Positions 32,949 to 45,094 of a stretch of DNA of 64,000 nucleotides are shown piece by piece. Every line of letters begins with the position of its first letter. Within the stretch, counting starts at the first letter, position 1. Below the pieces are notes generated by a model. The model was not told the DNA's origin. It did no database searches and saw only the letters and a program-made list of their open reading frames with translations. Both the position numbers and the translations under genes were made by a program. Origin of the DNA: Septoria linicola (taxonomy: Eukaryota > Ascomycota > Dothideomycetes > Mycosphaerellales > Mycosphaerellaceae); assembly GCA_024114885.1 (NCBI GenBank), contig CP099429.1, positions 1,736,001 to 1,800,000 of the forward strand, in the 5' to 3' direction.

Positions 32949-34564
32949 CTACCTCTGCCACTTCCTGCTCTTCATAACAGTAGTAATCGCATGGCGTATC
33001 ACAATCCCCGCCTTCTCCGTCTCCTTCTTGGTCAATCCCGCCGTCACGCACACCTTCAGAGCCGGCTGAGGTTGCCATTCCTTTTCGAGATCGCGAGGTG
33101 CGAGACCGAGAGCACCGGGCATGGATTTGAGGCGTGTGATGAGGACGCTGTTGTTGAGGCACTATTTTCATACAATGTTAGCTGACTGGTCTTTCAGAAA
33201 CAAGGAAGAAGGGACTTTACCTCATCAACGCAATCCTGTAGCAGAGCTTCGATTTCAGCTCGTGACAAAGCACGGTCTTGGACGTGTTGGTCTTTCAACA
33301 CCAGCAATATCACCGGATTCTCGGGAGCACTCAATGTACGGACCCAATCACTTCGTGGATCAAGCTGAGCACGCATGGCCAGAGTATTCTCTCTGAGCGT
33401 GGCAATATGTCGTGGATCTTCCTGGAGCATCGTCACAGTCTCGGAAGCGGTCGTTGCCAGAAAAGCGGGCAGGGCAGCGGAGAAAGTGTATGCAGACGCG
33501 CTCAGCCGTTGATGCTCGACAATCTCGGTGCTGCCGGCGCAGAAACCACCTCCGCTCGCCATGGCGCCTGCGAGACCGCCGATGATCATGTCGACGTTGG
33601 TGGGGTCGACGTTTTGGTGTTCGGTGACGCCTCTGCCCGTGCGGCCGAGAATGCCGTAGGACCATGTCTCGTCGAGAATGATGCGGAACTTGTACGTGAA
33701 CTTCAGCTCAATCAGCTTCGGCGTGTTGACCATGTCTCCCACGTTTTCAAACAGGCCTTCGGTGACGATGAACCTCCTCGTAAGCGGCTTTCCTTGTCCC
33801 TGCTTGACCACGCGTTGGAGCACACGCTCCAGATCGTCCATGTCGTTGTGTTCATACCAGTGCACTGTACTCCTCGAGATCTGCAGGCCCTTTCGGATGG
33901 GAAAGTTGACTGCCTTGTCTGCCACAATAATGTCTCCTCTCTTGCTGAAGGCGGGAATGACACTGCTGATGGTAGAGAACGACTGCGCGTAGATGATGCA
34001 TGCAGGCATTCCAATGTGTGCAGCGATATCCGCCTCGCTTTTCATGTGAACGTCCTGCGTTCCGTAGAAACCTGGTGGAGAGCATGGTCCCACGCCGTAT
34101 GTTCGCACGGTGGAAACAGCCTTGTTCATGAGATGTTGATTGCCGGCAAAGTTGTAGTGATTCAGACTGGCCAGATTCGTGACGGTCCTGCCATTTGCCA
34201 ACTTCGCCTTTGGCCCAGCGGGGCCGGTAATGACGGGCGACTTCTCATTCGTGAGTCTCTCAAACTCCGTCTCGTCGCTCGCCAATGGCTCTGGTGTCCA
34301 GTCTTCCACCAGCTCGTCCACTTCGTCCTCGGTCAAGGGCACGTGCTTCTTCCTCTTGGTGCTGTATGTGGGTGCCAACAGATATCGTACTGCAAAGATG
34401 AACAGAAACAGTTCCACTGCGCTTCGCACGGGGTCATTCTGGTATGAAGACCGGATGTATCGCACTACAATCGCCGAGCCGGGGATCTGCTGCAAATATG
34501 AGGCGGTATGGTCGATGAAGGCGAGCGCAGACGATGGCAACTCTCCGCCTTGCAGGCTCGCCAT
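32949..34564 (-). CDS. LCB1: Serine palmitoyltransferase subunit 1
   Basis: Two exons, 33221-34564 and 32949-33161, with a 59-bp intron (33162-33220), give about 518 aa, a normal LCB1 length. With the catalytic LCB2 subunit it condenses serine and palmitoyl-CoA in the ER, the first step of sphingolipid synthesis. Seen: an N-terminal hydrophobic segment (VELFLFIFAVRYLLA, ~45-60), the PLP-fold aminotransferase core with YGVGPCSPPGFYGT (Cys equivalent to human SPTLC1 C133) and DETWSYGILGRTGRG. There is no lysine at the PLP position (GGLAGAMASGGGFCAG), as expected for LCB1. The second exon supplies KVCVTAGLTKKETEKAG. A start 40 codons upstream (34684) is possible but lacks family support. Confidence 0.95.
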
Positions 34565-35268
34565 GGTCGACTTCATGCACATGCACCCTTCCACCAATCG
34601 TGCAATGATGGCGTGTCGCGTGCGTCGGGAGAGATCGTGTCGCTCGTTGTCGTTGTCGTTGTCCTGCGGCACAACTTCCACCATATGTCATGTCATTCAA
34701 AAGGACATCGGCAGCAGCGGACTTGGTTCACGTCTTAGTCAGCAGGCTGGAGGTAGTTACATATCTGGTAGAACTATGACTTGGGCTCATGACATCTATT
34801 GATTCGCTCATTTCCACGAAACAGACTGTGTATGCATCTCACATTCCGACGCCCTGTGCTACATCTATCTCATCATAAGCGAAATGCCTCGCTCAAGTCT
34901 CGCCGCCTAGTTAAGCCTATACATCGGATCCACAAAATCATGTCCGTCCATCCATATCATAAAGTCGTGAGAATATGCCCGTCCTTGTGACCTCCTCCTC
35001 CTCCTCAGCCTTCGCCTTCCTGCTCCTCGTCAACGGTACAACAGAAAATAGCACGTATATACGAACAGGGTACATCGTCCAAGAAGATCAATCACAATCG
35101 TCTCTCTTTCCCAGGCCTCATCACACATCCAAGCCTCTTCGTCGATTGTCTCCGGCCTTCTTATCCTCGGCGGGACTCTCTCACAGCTCTTCCAAGTGCG
35201 CCGCATTGTCGATCGTCAATGCGGGTGACAGAATGTCGCAGTTCCCACTCAGATCATGAGTCGGTCAC
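34565..35268. other. Intergenic between LCB1 and the MAPKKK gene
   Basis: About 0.7 kb; should hold the LCB1 promoter and the MAPKKK 3' UTR. A short CTC triplet run occurs near 34992-35005. No gene supported. Confidence 0.5.
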
Positions 35269-38200
35269 CTAGAACGCACCCCGAATCTTCGCGTACAGCT
35301 CCGTATCCAAGAAATTGTAATGCGGGTCGAAAATGCAAAAGGGTGCTCGCAGCAGCGTGTCGGCCGTGGGTCGCTCGCCAGGATCACTGTCATCGTACCC
35401 ATGTCAGCTCAGCCAACCTACTCAACACTCCTGTCCTGGCAGGCGGGACACTTACATGGTAAAGCAATCGTACATGAACGACAGCGCAGCAGGACCAACT
35501 ACAGTCGACACATCATCCGGAATCGGAGGAGCCTGGTTCAGACTGCCCAATTTGTAAATCGCACCAATAGCTTCTTCTTTACTCCAAGGACGTCGACCAG
35601 CGAACATTTCCAACACGACACATCCCAGAGACCAAATGTCGACTTTGGCAGAATAGCCCTGGCTCGAAATCGTGTCCATGCTGGGATTGCTTCCGCCCGT
35701 GACATTCAGCGCTTGCGACTGAGCTCGGATGACTTCCGGCGCCATCCAGAACACAGATCCTTGCATGGAATTGGTGATGTCGTTGTTGTATGGATTGGCA
35801 CTGCGTTTACTGATCCCAAAATCAGAGATTTTGCATGTTCCATCGAGATCGAGAAGAATGTTGTCGGCTTTCAGATCTCGGTGCAAGATGCCCTCCGAGT
35901 GAAGATATGCCAATCCGCAAAGTGTTTGTCGGGTCAGGGAGGAGACCACAGGCTCTTCGAACTTGCCATGCTTCCGCAGACATGAACCGACCGAGCCACC
36001 AGAGATGTACTCCAGAAAGATGGAAATCGAGTACTCCTTGCGTTCACAGCCCAGGTACTGGACAATATTGACGTGGTCCAAGTGCTGCATCGTATCGATT
36101 TCTTGGTCAAGTGCTTTCACCATCTCTCGGACTTTCTGAGGATCGGCGTTCTGGGCTTTGGGGTTGACTTCCACCTGCTTCACAGCAAGCAGCTCTCCAG
36201 TTGTGGTATTCATACCGAGATACACTCTGCCAAAGGTACCTTTGCCAATAAGTTGACCACGCATCCATTTGAACGTGGGCTGTCGTTCCGGCTTGATGAC
36301 TCCAATGTGATCTTGCGGGATGGTCTCCAGATTGTTGATCAGCCGGCTGCCTCGAGCGGGCTTGACTTGCTCAATCTTGGCACCGAACATCTTGGTCGAC
36401 TTGCGCCGAACAATACTACTGCTGACATCGTTCCGCAACGTGCTGATCCTATTCTGCAATGGCTGCTGGAAGCTAACATTGGACACACTGGGCTGTCGAC
36501 TCGACGCATGGGATGACACCGACGGATGGTGCGACAAGGTGCCTTGTGCATAGTTGTTCTTGACCACATCACGGATGCTCTTTGTGCGGCCCAGTCCGAC
36601 AGACTTCCGCATACTACGATGAGCAACGGAGTTGAAGTTGCTCTTGAGCGTTGACTCTTCGCTGCCGAGTGTGCCTTCTTGATCATCAATACTTGACAGA
36701 GGTGTGATGCTTCGGCTTACGCTCAGATCGGACGAGGATGTCGCCGTTTGTAGAGTGACGTGCTTCTCTTCTGCTATCGCGTCGCTCTCTTCGTTGTTCT
36801 CGCCGTCTTCACCCATAGGCTGATCAAGATCGACGTTCGGGAAGAAGTTGTCAAGCTGTTCTGCAATGTCTTCGACGGGAGGACGATTGGCCCAGTTGTT
36901 ACTGTCGAACGCAATACTACCACGACGGGCGTCAAAGTGCACAGAATCATTGGGTGACTCTGCAGACCATGGTCCAGATGTAGATGCAGAATGTGGGTAA
37001 TGGCTGTCGCCGCTGTCCATTCCCTCGGCAATGGTTCCATGCTTGTCAAGAGGTGGCAGCTTGGGCGACTCGAATTTCACAGTAGCTTTGGGCGTCTGCA
37101 GCTTGAGTGGAGGTCTGTTCGGCGAGCGTACTGGCGAGGTTTGAGGCATACCGAGTATCTCACGAGCCTTTTTGTCAGAAGGAGTTCTGGTAGACAGCTT
37201 TGTCGAAAGTCCTGCAGACATGGACACCTTCTCTTTCTGCTTGGCTAATGGAATGGCGAACAGACCATCATCAGAATCATCATCAGAGTCATCCATGGCG
37301 GCGTTGGGCGATGGCGTAAACTCGATTGTGTTTTCTGGTACATCGAAGCTCGGTCCGCGCTTGCTGACAGCTCTGCTAAGTCCCACTGGCGTTGCGTGCT
37401 GTGAATTTGGACTGAGCGGTGGGCTCTGGATTCGTCCAGGCTCGTCGCGCAGTCGATCAAAGGTGGGATTCGATGGCATACGCAACTGCGGCAGGCCCTG
37501 TCTTTGGCTAGCCTTGAGCGTGTCTTCATCGTCCTCGGGCTCCACGTACTCTGGCACTCGGAACGTCTGGCCACCTTTTGACCTCGTGTAAGGGCTACGC
37601 GGCGAACCGTTTCGGCCACTCGAGTTCTGGCGGCCGAAGCCTGCATTCGCGAGCGAGCCTGCCGAATGACTGCCTTCGCCTGACAGGAGGTCTGGTGCGG
37701 TTGACGACTTTTGCAACCCAGAGGGCATTGAGGGAGCATTACTTGCAGGCGCACTGTGAGGTCCACTGCTTGGATGAGCAATCGCGCCTGCAGCCTTCCC
37801 AGCACCCGCCAGAGCTGCCCCGATCCCTTTGCTGCTGGGCCTCCTTCCATCTTCCTCGGGTATCGACCCATTCGAATTGCGTTTCCACTCCTCCCGGCGA
37901 TTCGGCCAGCTGGTACGACCCTGAGTACCGGCCTTCTTCGTGAGGCTGTTCGCTTTGACCAGGGTGGCAGTGGGCTCAGGCACGGGAGGAGCTTTGCGTA
38001 CTGGCTGCAGATCGGTCCGCCGCTCGAAGTCATTTGAGCCTGAACCAGAAGACTCGGGCCGTACCACCGCATGTGCTGATTGATCGTAAGGTGTGCGTGG
38101 CGTGTCAAAGTCGTGAACCTTCTTGCCATTGCCCATGTCGACGATCCTGGACGTCCGCTGAGCTTGATAGTCTTTGCGTTTGCGCTCAGTCTCTCGTCGA

Positions 38201-41067
38201 TGCTCTTCAGCACGCGCAGCGAGCAGCTCCTGTTGTTGGGCGGCTGGCAGCATCTGGAAGTGACTCTGCAAGAAGTCCTCTTGTCGCTTGACCAGATGCT
38301 CTCCATCCTTCTTTGGGATAATTTGTGCGAGCCGGTTGCGCTCAGGTCCGGGACTATCACCCTGCCTGATCGCTGGCACATTCGATGGCGGATCTTGTGC
38401 GCTATTGCCCTGTAAGCGCTGCAACGTCTCTTCGTCGAGTGGCTTGCCGGAGAACGATGCTCTAGTGAAAGGAGATTGCGGCACAGCAGTAAGACCGCGG
38501 CCAGAGCTAGCAGGGAGCGGCTCAAGGCCGGTGTTTGGCCCGCGAACGTACAGCTTCAGACTGCCACCTGGGTCAGCAACACGAGTCCTGGCTGCAAGGA
38601 GCATTTCATCGTTGAGCTCTTCTTCATGCTCCTCCTTTCCGGGGGACGTCAGATGGAGCGAAATGTCATCACTTTCAGGTATGCCCAGATTATAGCAGAT
38701 GACCAATCGCAGTTGGCTGGCGTCTTCAACGTCTGAGATATCAATGAGACGATAATTCCACCCGTCTGGAGTGACGAAGACGTATTTCTTGTCATCTTTC
38801 CGCGCAATCGGCCTTCCGCGTGGCTGAGGCGCAACAGAGTCCACACCATCAGCTTGGCTTTTGGCAGCAGACCGATCATTGAGCGACGACTCGGACGAAG
38901 CACCGATCTGACCATTCTTGTAGACGTGAGGGCTTCTTGGTGGGTGTTCGTCCTCTGGCGAAGGATGATCCAAGTCTTGACCCTTCCGATCGCGCCTGAA
39001 TTTCGACCAGATACTCCCTTTGTGTTCACGTGCAGTCGCACTTTGAGGGGTGTCTCGACTGCTTCCTCGTCCACTGTCCGATGGAGGTGGGCGAGACCCT
39101 TCAAGTCCAGTTCGCGGGGTGTAGTCATCGCTGGCTCCCACGCCAGACCTGGCACTGTCAGAGGCGGCTCCTATACTCGGTCCACGGAAGTGCCCTGTGC
39201 CACTCGTAGTCCGCGCATGGCCATTTGGATATGGGCGAACATTGGCCAACCCAGGACTCTGTTGAGGACTCGCTTGCATGCCGCCTCCGCTCGGAGAATG
39301 GTGTCGTTTCATATCGCCGACAGCTCCCAGCGCATGCCGCGAATCCGCACTTCTCTTTTGATCATACGAGTCAAGAGTGAACGACCTGTAGCCCGCGGCA
39401 GTTCCTTTCGTGATTGTAGGCATTCTAGCGCCAGGCGAATCGTCTCCTCCTCCAGCCGTGGAAGGTGTCGATCCAAAGACATTCACATCAGTGCGTGACA
39501 TGTTCGGCGAGCTCTCAACATTGCCATCCGTGCCCGCACTCGTGGCGTTGAGATTTGATTGAGATTCTCTTCGATTCGCACGAAGAGGCAGGCTCGTGGT
39601 GCTGTTCGTCGCTGCGGTGTGCGGCGTTCCTCCTCCACCGCTCCTGATGACTTCTCGCACCAGCCGTCGCAGACGCTTGCCCTCTTCGCGCTCTTTTGCT
39701 TGATCCCACATGACTCCACTTGAAGTGCACTCTCTCGCAATTTGCGGTATGATCGTGTGTGTCATGAAGCCAATGTTTCTCTGTCCACCACTTCTTCCAA
39801 TATCCAAGAATGCCCCACCGTGCACACCCAAATGCTGAAATGCAGCCTGCCATTCTTTCGAGAAACTATGCGCTACCAGCCAGATCTGTATACGCTCTGC
39901 AGGCCAATTGTGGTCTGCTGGAGACGCAGGAGTATCGCCAGAAGATGAGTGATCGCGATTTGTGCTTGTCAACCCACCGCTGCTTTCTGTATGCTGACTG
40001 AAGCTTGCCGAGAATGCTGACCTCTGATCATGCGCAGGAGACACATGCTGTTCTGTCTCTTTCGCAGGCGCGATCAGCGCTTTTGGTTTCCCTGTTGTGG
40101 GTGTCGGAGGTGGGAAACTACTTTGTGGAGGCGCAGACGCTGCGGATTGAGGCGGCTGCTGGTATCCATACTGATTCGTGTACCATGATCTCTCGGATGC
40201 GTCCTGCTGGCTGTAGGAGTTGCCATACACTTGCTGGAAGGAATTCTGAGCGCTGAAGTCCTCAGAGCCTCCTCGATAGAAGCTCTGATTGTGCTGGTGC
40301 GGGATCGGCGCTGGTCTTGCTGGTTGATGTACGGGAGTTCTGCTGTCATGCAACGGCGGAATACCTACACCTGGACCAAAGCTCTCACCTCCGGGAATGT
40401 ACGTAGCAGATGTCAAGGGTTGATCCGGCGGAGGCATTGGCGGGAGTTGAAAGTACTCGGAGTATGCGCTCGGATCGTAGGCTCGTGGCTCTCGAGGCTG
40501 GTTTTGTGATTGAGCCGGCGCATAGCCAGGACGGACCTGGTTCCCATAGCCATATCCAGCTAAAGGCGGAGGTGGGTGGAACCCACCTATAGGTGTTCGT
40601 AGCTGTCCAGGAGGGGGCGGAGGCCACCCGTTTCCCTGCTGCGGTTGCGATTGCAGCGGTGGAGGCGGTGGCAGGAAACCTCGCTGGCCATCTGCAAGAC
40701 CGCCATGCCGCGAGCCAGGCGGCGGCCACTGATTCTGCTGCTGCTGCTGTTGCCCGTGACCGCCGGGCGTCGACGGCTGCATCATCTGGGCGGCATAAGT
40801 GTGCGCACGAGCTCGGGGCGACGACGTGAAAGCCGCGCTAGATGGATATGGTGAATGAGAAGGATGTCGTCGCAGTAGTAGCTCGTTGGTTGTGGAATCG
40901 TAGGTCGGGATGTCATTCAGCAGCACGCCGTCGAGCACAGGATTGGTGGTATAGTAGTTCTGGGCACCTCGAGAGGTGAGCAATGGTGATGGTGTTGCAG
41001 AAACACTGCTGGACTGCTGCTGCAGGTTCGAGGCCGATCGCTGGCGCTGCTGCTGGCCTGCTAGCAT
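35269..41067 (-). CDS. BCK1: MAP kinase kinase kinase of the cell-wall integrity pathway (BCK1/BckA type)
   Basis: Exon 35456-41067 plus a last exon 35269-35386 across a 69-bp intron (35387-35455, donor gtaagt) give about 1909 aa. The N-terminal 350 residues are Q/P/S-rich. A SAM-like stretch (ERIQIWLVAHSFSKEWQ, ~390-450) and a Ras-association-like segment (KYVFVTPDGWNYRLIDI, ~765-850) follow. The kinase domain starts near residue 1600: GKGTFGRVYLG, the AVK lysine, HRDLKADN at about 1728 and DFG at about 1748. The last exon adds DPGERPTADTLL and the end FDPHYNFLDTELYAKIRGAF. It should phosphorylate the Mkk1/2-type MAPKK downstream of Pkc1. Length and layout fit BCK1 better than Ste11 or Ssk2. 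Confidence 0.93.
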
Positions 41068-42697
41068 TTCGCCCTAAGCAGAGGTACAGCACTCTAACTT
41101 AGCCCCATGCACCAGTATGCCCTGTCGGCTGCTCTCATTCGTCTGTTCATGAAGACTGCGTAGACACCAATGGCACGTTGATATCCTCTCGTTTCCTTCA
41201 ATGCGAATCGACCACGCTGAATAACTGCCCAGCTCCAACCATGAGAAAATTGTCGTCTCAACTAATCTCCCAATGCCCTTATACCCTTGTCTCGTCCACG
41301 TCCTTGATCTTTGTTCAGTTGCCGCCCTCCCCACACGCTTGCTTACTTCCTCAGCCACTCGAAACAAGCCCAGACTTCTTCGGGAGATAGCTTCGCGACG
41401 CGATAAAAGAAGATAAGATATTGTGATACTTGTGTTAATGTGGAAGTGTCAAAAAGACAACGCGTAGAACATTGAGGAGTAGCGCCAGTAGTCGTTACAA
41501 CGGCCGTGCGGTAGAGCGTGTCATGCGAACCATACTTGCGTCTCTGGTCATGAACCTCAAACAACAGCCTTTCTCGGACGCCTCGTACAGGCACGCGACT
41601 TTCTCAAAGCTGTCAGCCACAGCAAGATTTGCCGTGGTATATATTGTGTCTTATCCTGCAATTCGTCGTTCTCTCACTTTTGTTCGCAATTACCAGAGTA
41701 ATCATGCTATTGCACACGTCTGTAAGCTAGACACGACAGATGTCCCGAACACGAGATGTGATTTGGACCACAACTCGAATGATTGGACTTGGGGGTAGAG
41801 GTATCAAGGGCCGAACACGAAGACCATTGACACCACGTGCAAGCCGGCCGGAGCTTCAGCTTGGCAGGTGTTCTTGTTCATCAACCTGGCCGTGAGACAT
41901 GTTCTGTCACTATACCTTGTCGTGAACGCCATCTGAGCTGTTCTCTCGTGTGACAGCCAGGAAATATTCTGATAAGGAAATCTGGCATGAGACACGACGA
42001 ACGACGCGAAAGCTACGCGTGCGACCGCGACTTGGTACACAACACTCCATTCTTGTTCATGCTGTTACTGAGAACATCAGACTTCTTGCTTTCCGGGACG
42101 AGGACTCAAGCGGACGTCTTCTTGGATGAAGCAGGTATCCGGCTTGTCGACGGACGTGCTTAAGTCATGGACCAGGCGTCGATTATGTTCCTGGTTTTGT
42201 CACCCGAAGCCATTTTCCTTCGAATCTGCGATTGTGAGCTGGATAACCACATTGCAAAGTGCCTGTTGTCCGTCTCGGGCTAGCGAAATGAGCGCGCTCA
42301 GAGTCAATCGCGAAGTTGGTGAGTGTCGCTACTGCTGTGAAAGGTCGAGAGTATTACAAGCTCGTAGGTTCATGTTGCTGCCGACATGTCCAACGCCGGC
42401 ACAGCATTCAGGATAAACATGCAAATTGAGGTGACTTGGAAGCAGTAGAAGGTATTGTAGAGCGATCGGCACATCTTCGGAACGATGTGCTTCACTTTCA
42501 AGCCAAAGAATGACCTGCAGCTTTGCGGACTGCATGTACACATCACTTTTCGAAGGCGAATTGCTGTCATAACCACTACATGTTCGAGAGTCGCTATCTA
42601 CCACAAATCTCTCTGGTTTCTGGTTGGGCTGACCACATTCTCTCCGGCCTGAGAGCCTCACCACTCTCTCTCTTTGCTCTGGCGACTTCCCCCCAAA
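41068..42697. other. 1.6-kb intergenic stretch, no supported gene
   Basis: Contains the promoter and 5' leader of the MAPKKK gene on the left. Only short overlapping ORFs occur; none has a domain, signal peptide or plausible exon chain. Confidence 0.5.
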
Positions 42698-43902
42698 TCA
42701 TGGAGCCACCTTGACAATCGAAGCTTGACTTGGAATTCCAGCGTTGGACAAGAACACGTAGTAGTGGCCTGGCAGTAATACTCCCGCATCGGATGGAAAT
42801 CTGTACGTGACCTCACCAGTTCTTGTGCTTGTGCCTCCTCTCAGCGGCACTCTCCGTGAATCAGTGTCCGTCGAGTGAGTGGCCGACCCTAGGCGCAGCA
42901 GTGCCACGTCCACTTGGCTCGAGTTGGCGCCGCTGGGAAGCGTGAAAGTGAGAGTGACTTGGCCACCGACTTGCAGCGAAGCCGGAATGCCGAGTCGACG
43001 TGTGGGTTTGGCTGAGCTCTGGTCTTCTTATCCTTGAAGAAGCAGACACCTGGGCCGTTCTCGCCGTTGAACGAGGAACCGAGGCAGCCAGGAAGTTTGT
43101 CACATTGAGCCACGCAACCGACGAAGTCTGGGCTGGGGGCGTTGGAAAGATGACCGCCTGGATAATCAGTTCCACACTCGACAGTGTATGCGCCAAAGTT
43201 TGAGCCAAGCTCTCTGCAAGCACCGGTGGGGATAGCAGTGGGGTTAGTTGTGGTGGTAGCAGCGGCACGAGTGGTAGTTGTGGTAGGCCTTGGGCTTGGT
43301 GGGTTGACCTTCTGAGCGACATCGGCGGCCGAGTCGACGAGTGGGCCATTCTGCGAGGACTTCAGGTAGCAGACACTGTTCAAGAAGGAAAAGCCGACGC
43401 ATTCCTCCTCATAGGCACTGCAGAGTTCGAAACAGTCAACAAAGCTGGGCACAGGCTCAGCAGCGAAGTCTCCGCCAGCGATGTCCTTGCCGCAGTTGAC
43501 AGTGTACTTGACACCGTCTGCGTCAGTGCAGGGTCCACTTGATCCACCGATGGTGGCCTTGCAGCTTCCTGGCCCAGTCTCTTGTGGAGGAGCAGTCTGG
43601 GAGGTACTCGATGTCTTCGACTCTGAAGTGGTAGTGGTTGGCTGCTCAGGTGCCTTTGTAGTTGTCATTGGAGGCTGCACAGGTGTGGTCGAAGCTGGTG
43701 GGTGAGGCTGTGGCTGTTCAGGTGGTTGGCAGAAGCAGTTCCTGCAAAGGGTTCGCGCCTCGAGAGTGCGCTTCCACGGGTTGGTGCCACAGCACCTGCG
43801 GTATCTGTGTGCACTGCAGGTAGTTCTGCCTTCGAGAGGAGACTCCTGGGTAGCGGCACTGACAGCGGCCGTAACACCGAGCAAAATCAACGAGAATTTC
43901 AT
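42698..43902 (-). pseudogene. PAN-domain protein fused out of frame to a galactose-oxidase C-terminal domain (deleted AA5 oxidase relic)
   Basis: From ATG 43902 a signal peptide (MKFSLILLGVTAAVSA) is followed by a Cys-rich segment (29-58), a Thr/Pro linker, a PAN/apple-like domain (~114-195), a second Thr-rich linker and a second PAN-like domain (~228-305); this frame ends at 42889. In another frame, overlapping it, are the C-terminal residues of galactose oxidase-type copper radical oxidases: GGQVTLTFTLPSGA, VALLRLGSATHSTDTDSRR, PSDAGVLLPGHYYVF, stop at 42698. Some fungal AA5_2 oxidases carry an N-terminal PAN domain, a Kelch catalytic domain and this C-terminal domain. Here the whole Kelch part is missing and the frame is shifted, so deletion near 43010-43030 is the simplest reading. 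A truncated but expressed PAN-PAN secreted protein remains possible. Confidence 0.65.
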
Positions 43903-45094
43903 GATGACTGAAAGGTATTGTTGTTTTCTTTGGTAATGACTGGATGCAATTGATGGCCGACGGACAAGGCTGCCTCTTGCCTATTATATGTACGAGCAGT
44001 CCTTACAAATCGAAGTCAGTAGCATTCGGTCCGCGCTGCTGCAGCACGAAGCTCTGATTCAGTGGAATGTCGACTAAAGTGTGGACACGAGAAACAAGAA
44101 CTTCATCATCTCGAAAGCGCGTGCCACCACGTGAAGTTAAAGAATGTCCCATTTGGCAGAAGGGGTTACTTTCAGCCCTGTATGGTCAACAATGGTGCTA
44201 CTGCTCTTGGTGTCCCAATCATAGTGGTGTGCAGAACTTGCTGCAATCGAGAGTGCAACTTCAGGCATGCTTGTGGACCATCTGTCGTCCGCGTCGGACA
44301 AATACAAGACAGCGGAACCAAAAGGAGGAATGATACTTAAGAGATGTAGTAGACTCTTTTTGGTATGCCCTATGATCGAGAAGAGCCTAGTCTACATCGA
44401 CAGGGCCCGTTTCAGGTACGATCTGAGCGATCTAAGATTTAGCACATGTCAGCGAGGTGAATGTGCCGTGTCTTGGAAGATCTCTCCCCGGGATCAAAAG
44501 AAGCCGTTGATCTTGGATCGGGGGCTTTCATGCCGAAGTTCACGTAATCTTGCTGACTGGGCTGTCGTAAAGCGGCACAGGAAATGTAACAGCATCTCGC
44601 CAAGGCGCGATTCCGCGTAAGTTGTTATAGGGCAGGCTAGCAGCTTAGCTAGTTGAGGTTATTGCGAATGTCGCTGCCATGTGTCTTTCGCCAAGGTCAC
44701 GAGGGTAACACTGCGTTGGGACGACGTCTCGGGGAAACCAGATTTGGTTGTTGGACGCTAGAGAACTGCCAGAACTGTACTAAGGGCATCTTGTACATTC
44801 CAACCTTCGTCATATCTAGCCCAGCACAAGTCACTTGCACACCGCGCAACATGGTTTACTCGGCTTCAACGTCACATTTCTTGGAATTGCTCGCCCATTG
44901 CTTCGGCGTGGAACAGGACCGCGGTTGTGATTTATTGGCTTAGCTCATACTCATCCACCAAAACGTAGAGTAGAAACCAGCGCCAGCCATCTCTGGCGCG
45001 GGTCTTGTGGTGCTTCGCGGCCATCTCGCTGCCAAAAGGTGAGGGCCCCCGCCTGACCGGCCCTTCATGATTTCTAAGCATGCCCAAATCTCTG
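43903..45094. other. 1.2-kb intergenic stretch, no supported gene
   Basis: Short ORFs only. Includes the upstream region of the PAN-domain gene and the 3' end of the large secreted chitin-binding gene. Confidence 0.5.

Noticed and set aside
33278..34447. 389-codon + strand ORF opposite LCB1
   Set aside because: It is the antisense shadow of a clearly identified gene with conserved motifs on the other strand.
37245..38525. 426-codon minus-strand ORF inside the MAPKKK gene
   Set aside because: It overlaps the MAPKKK frame on the same strand in a different phase and has biased, domain-free composition.
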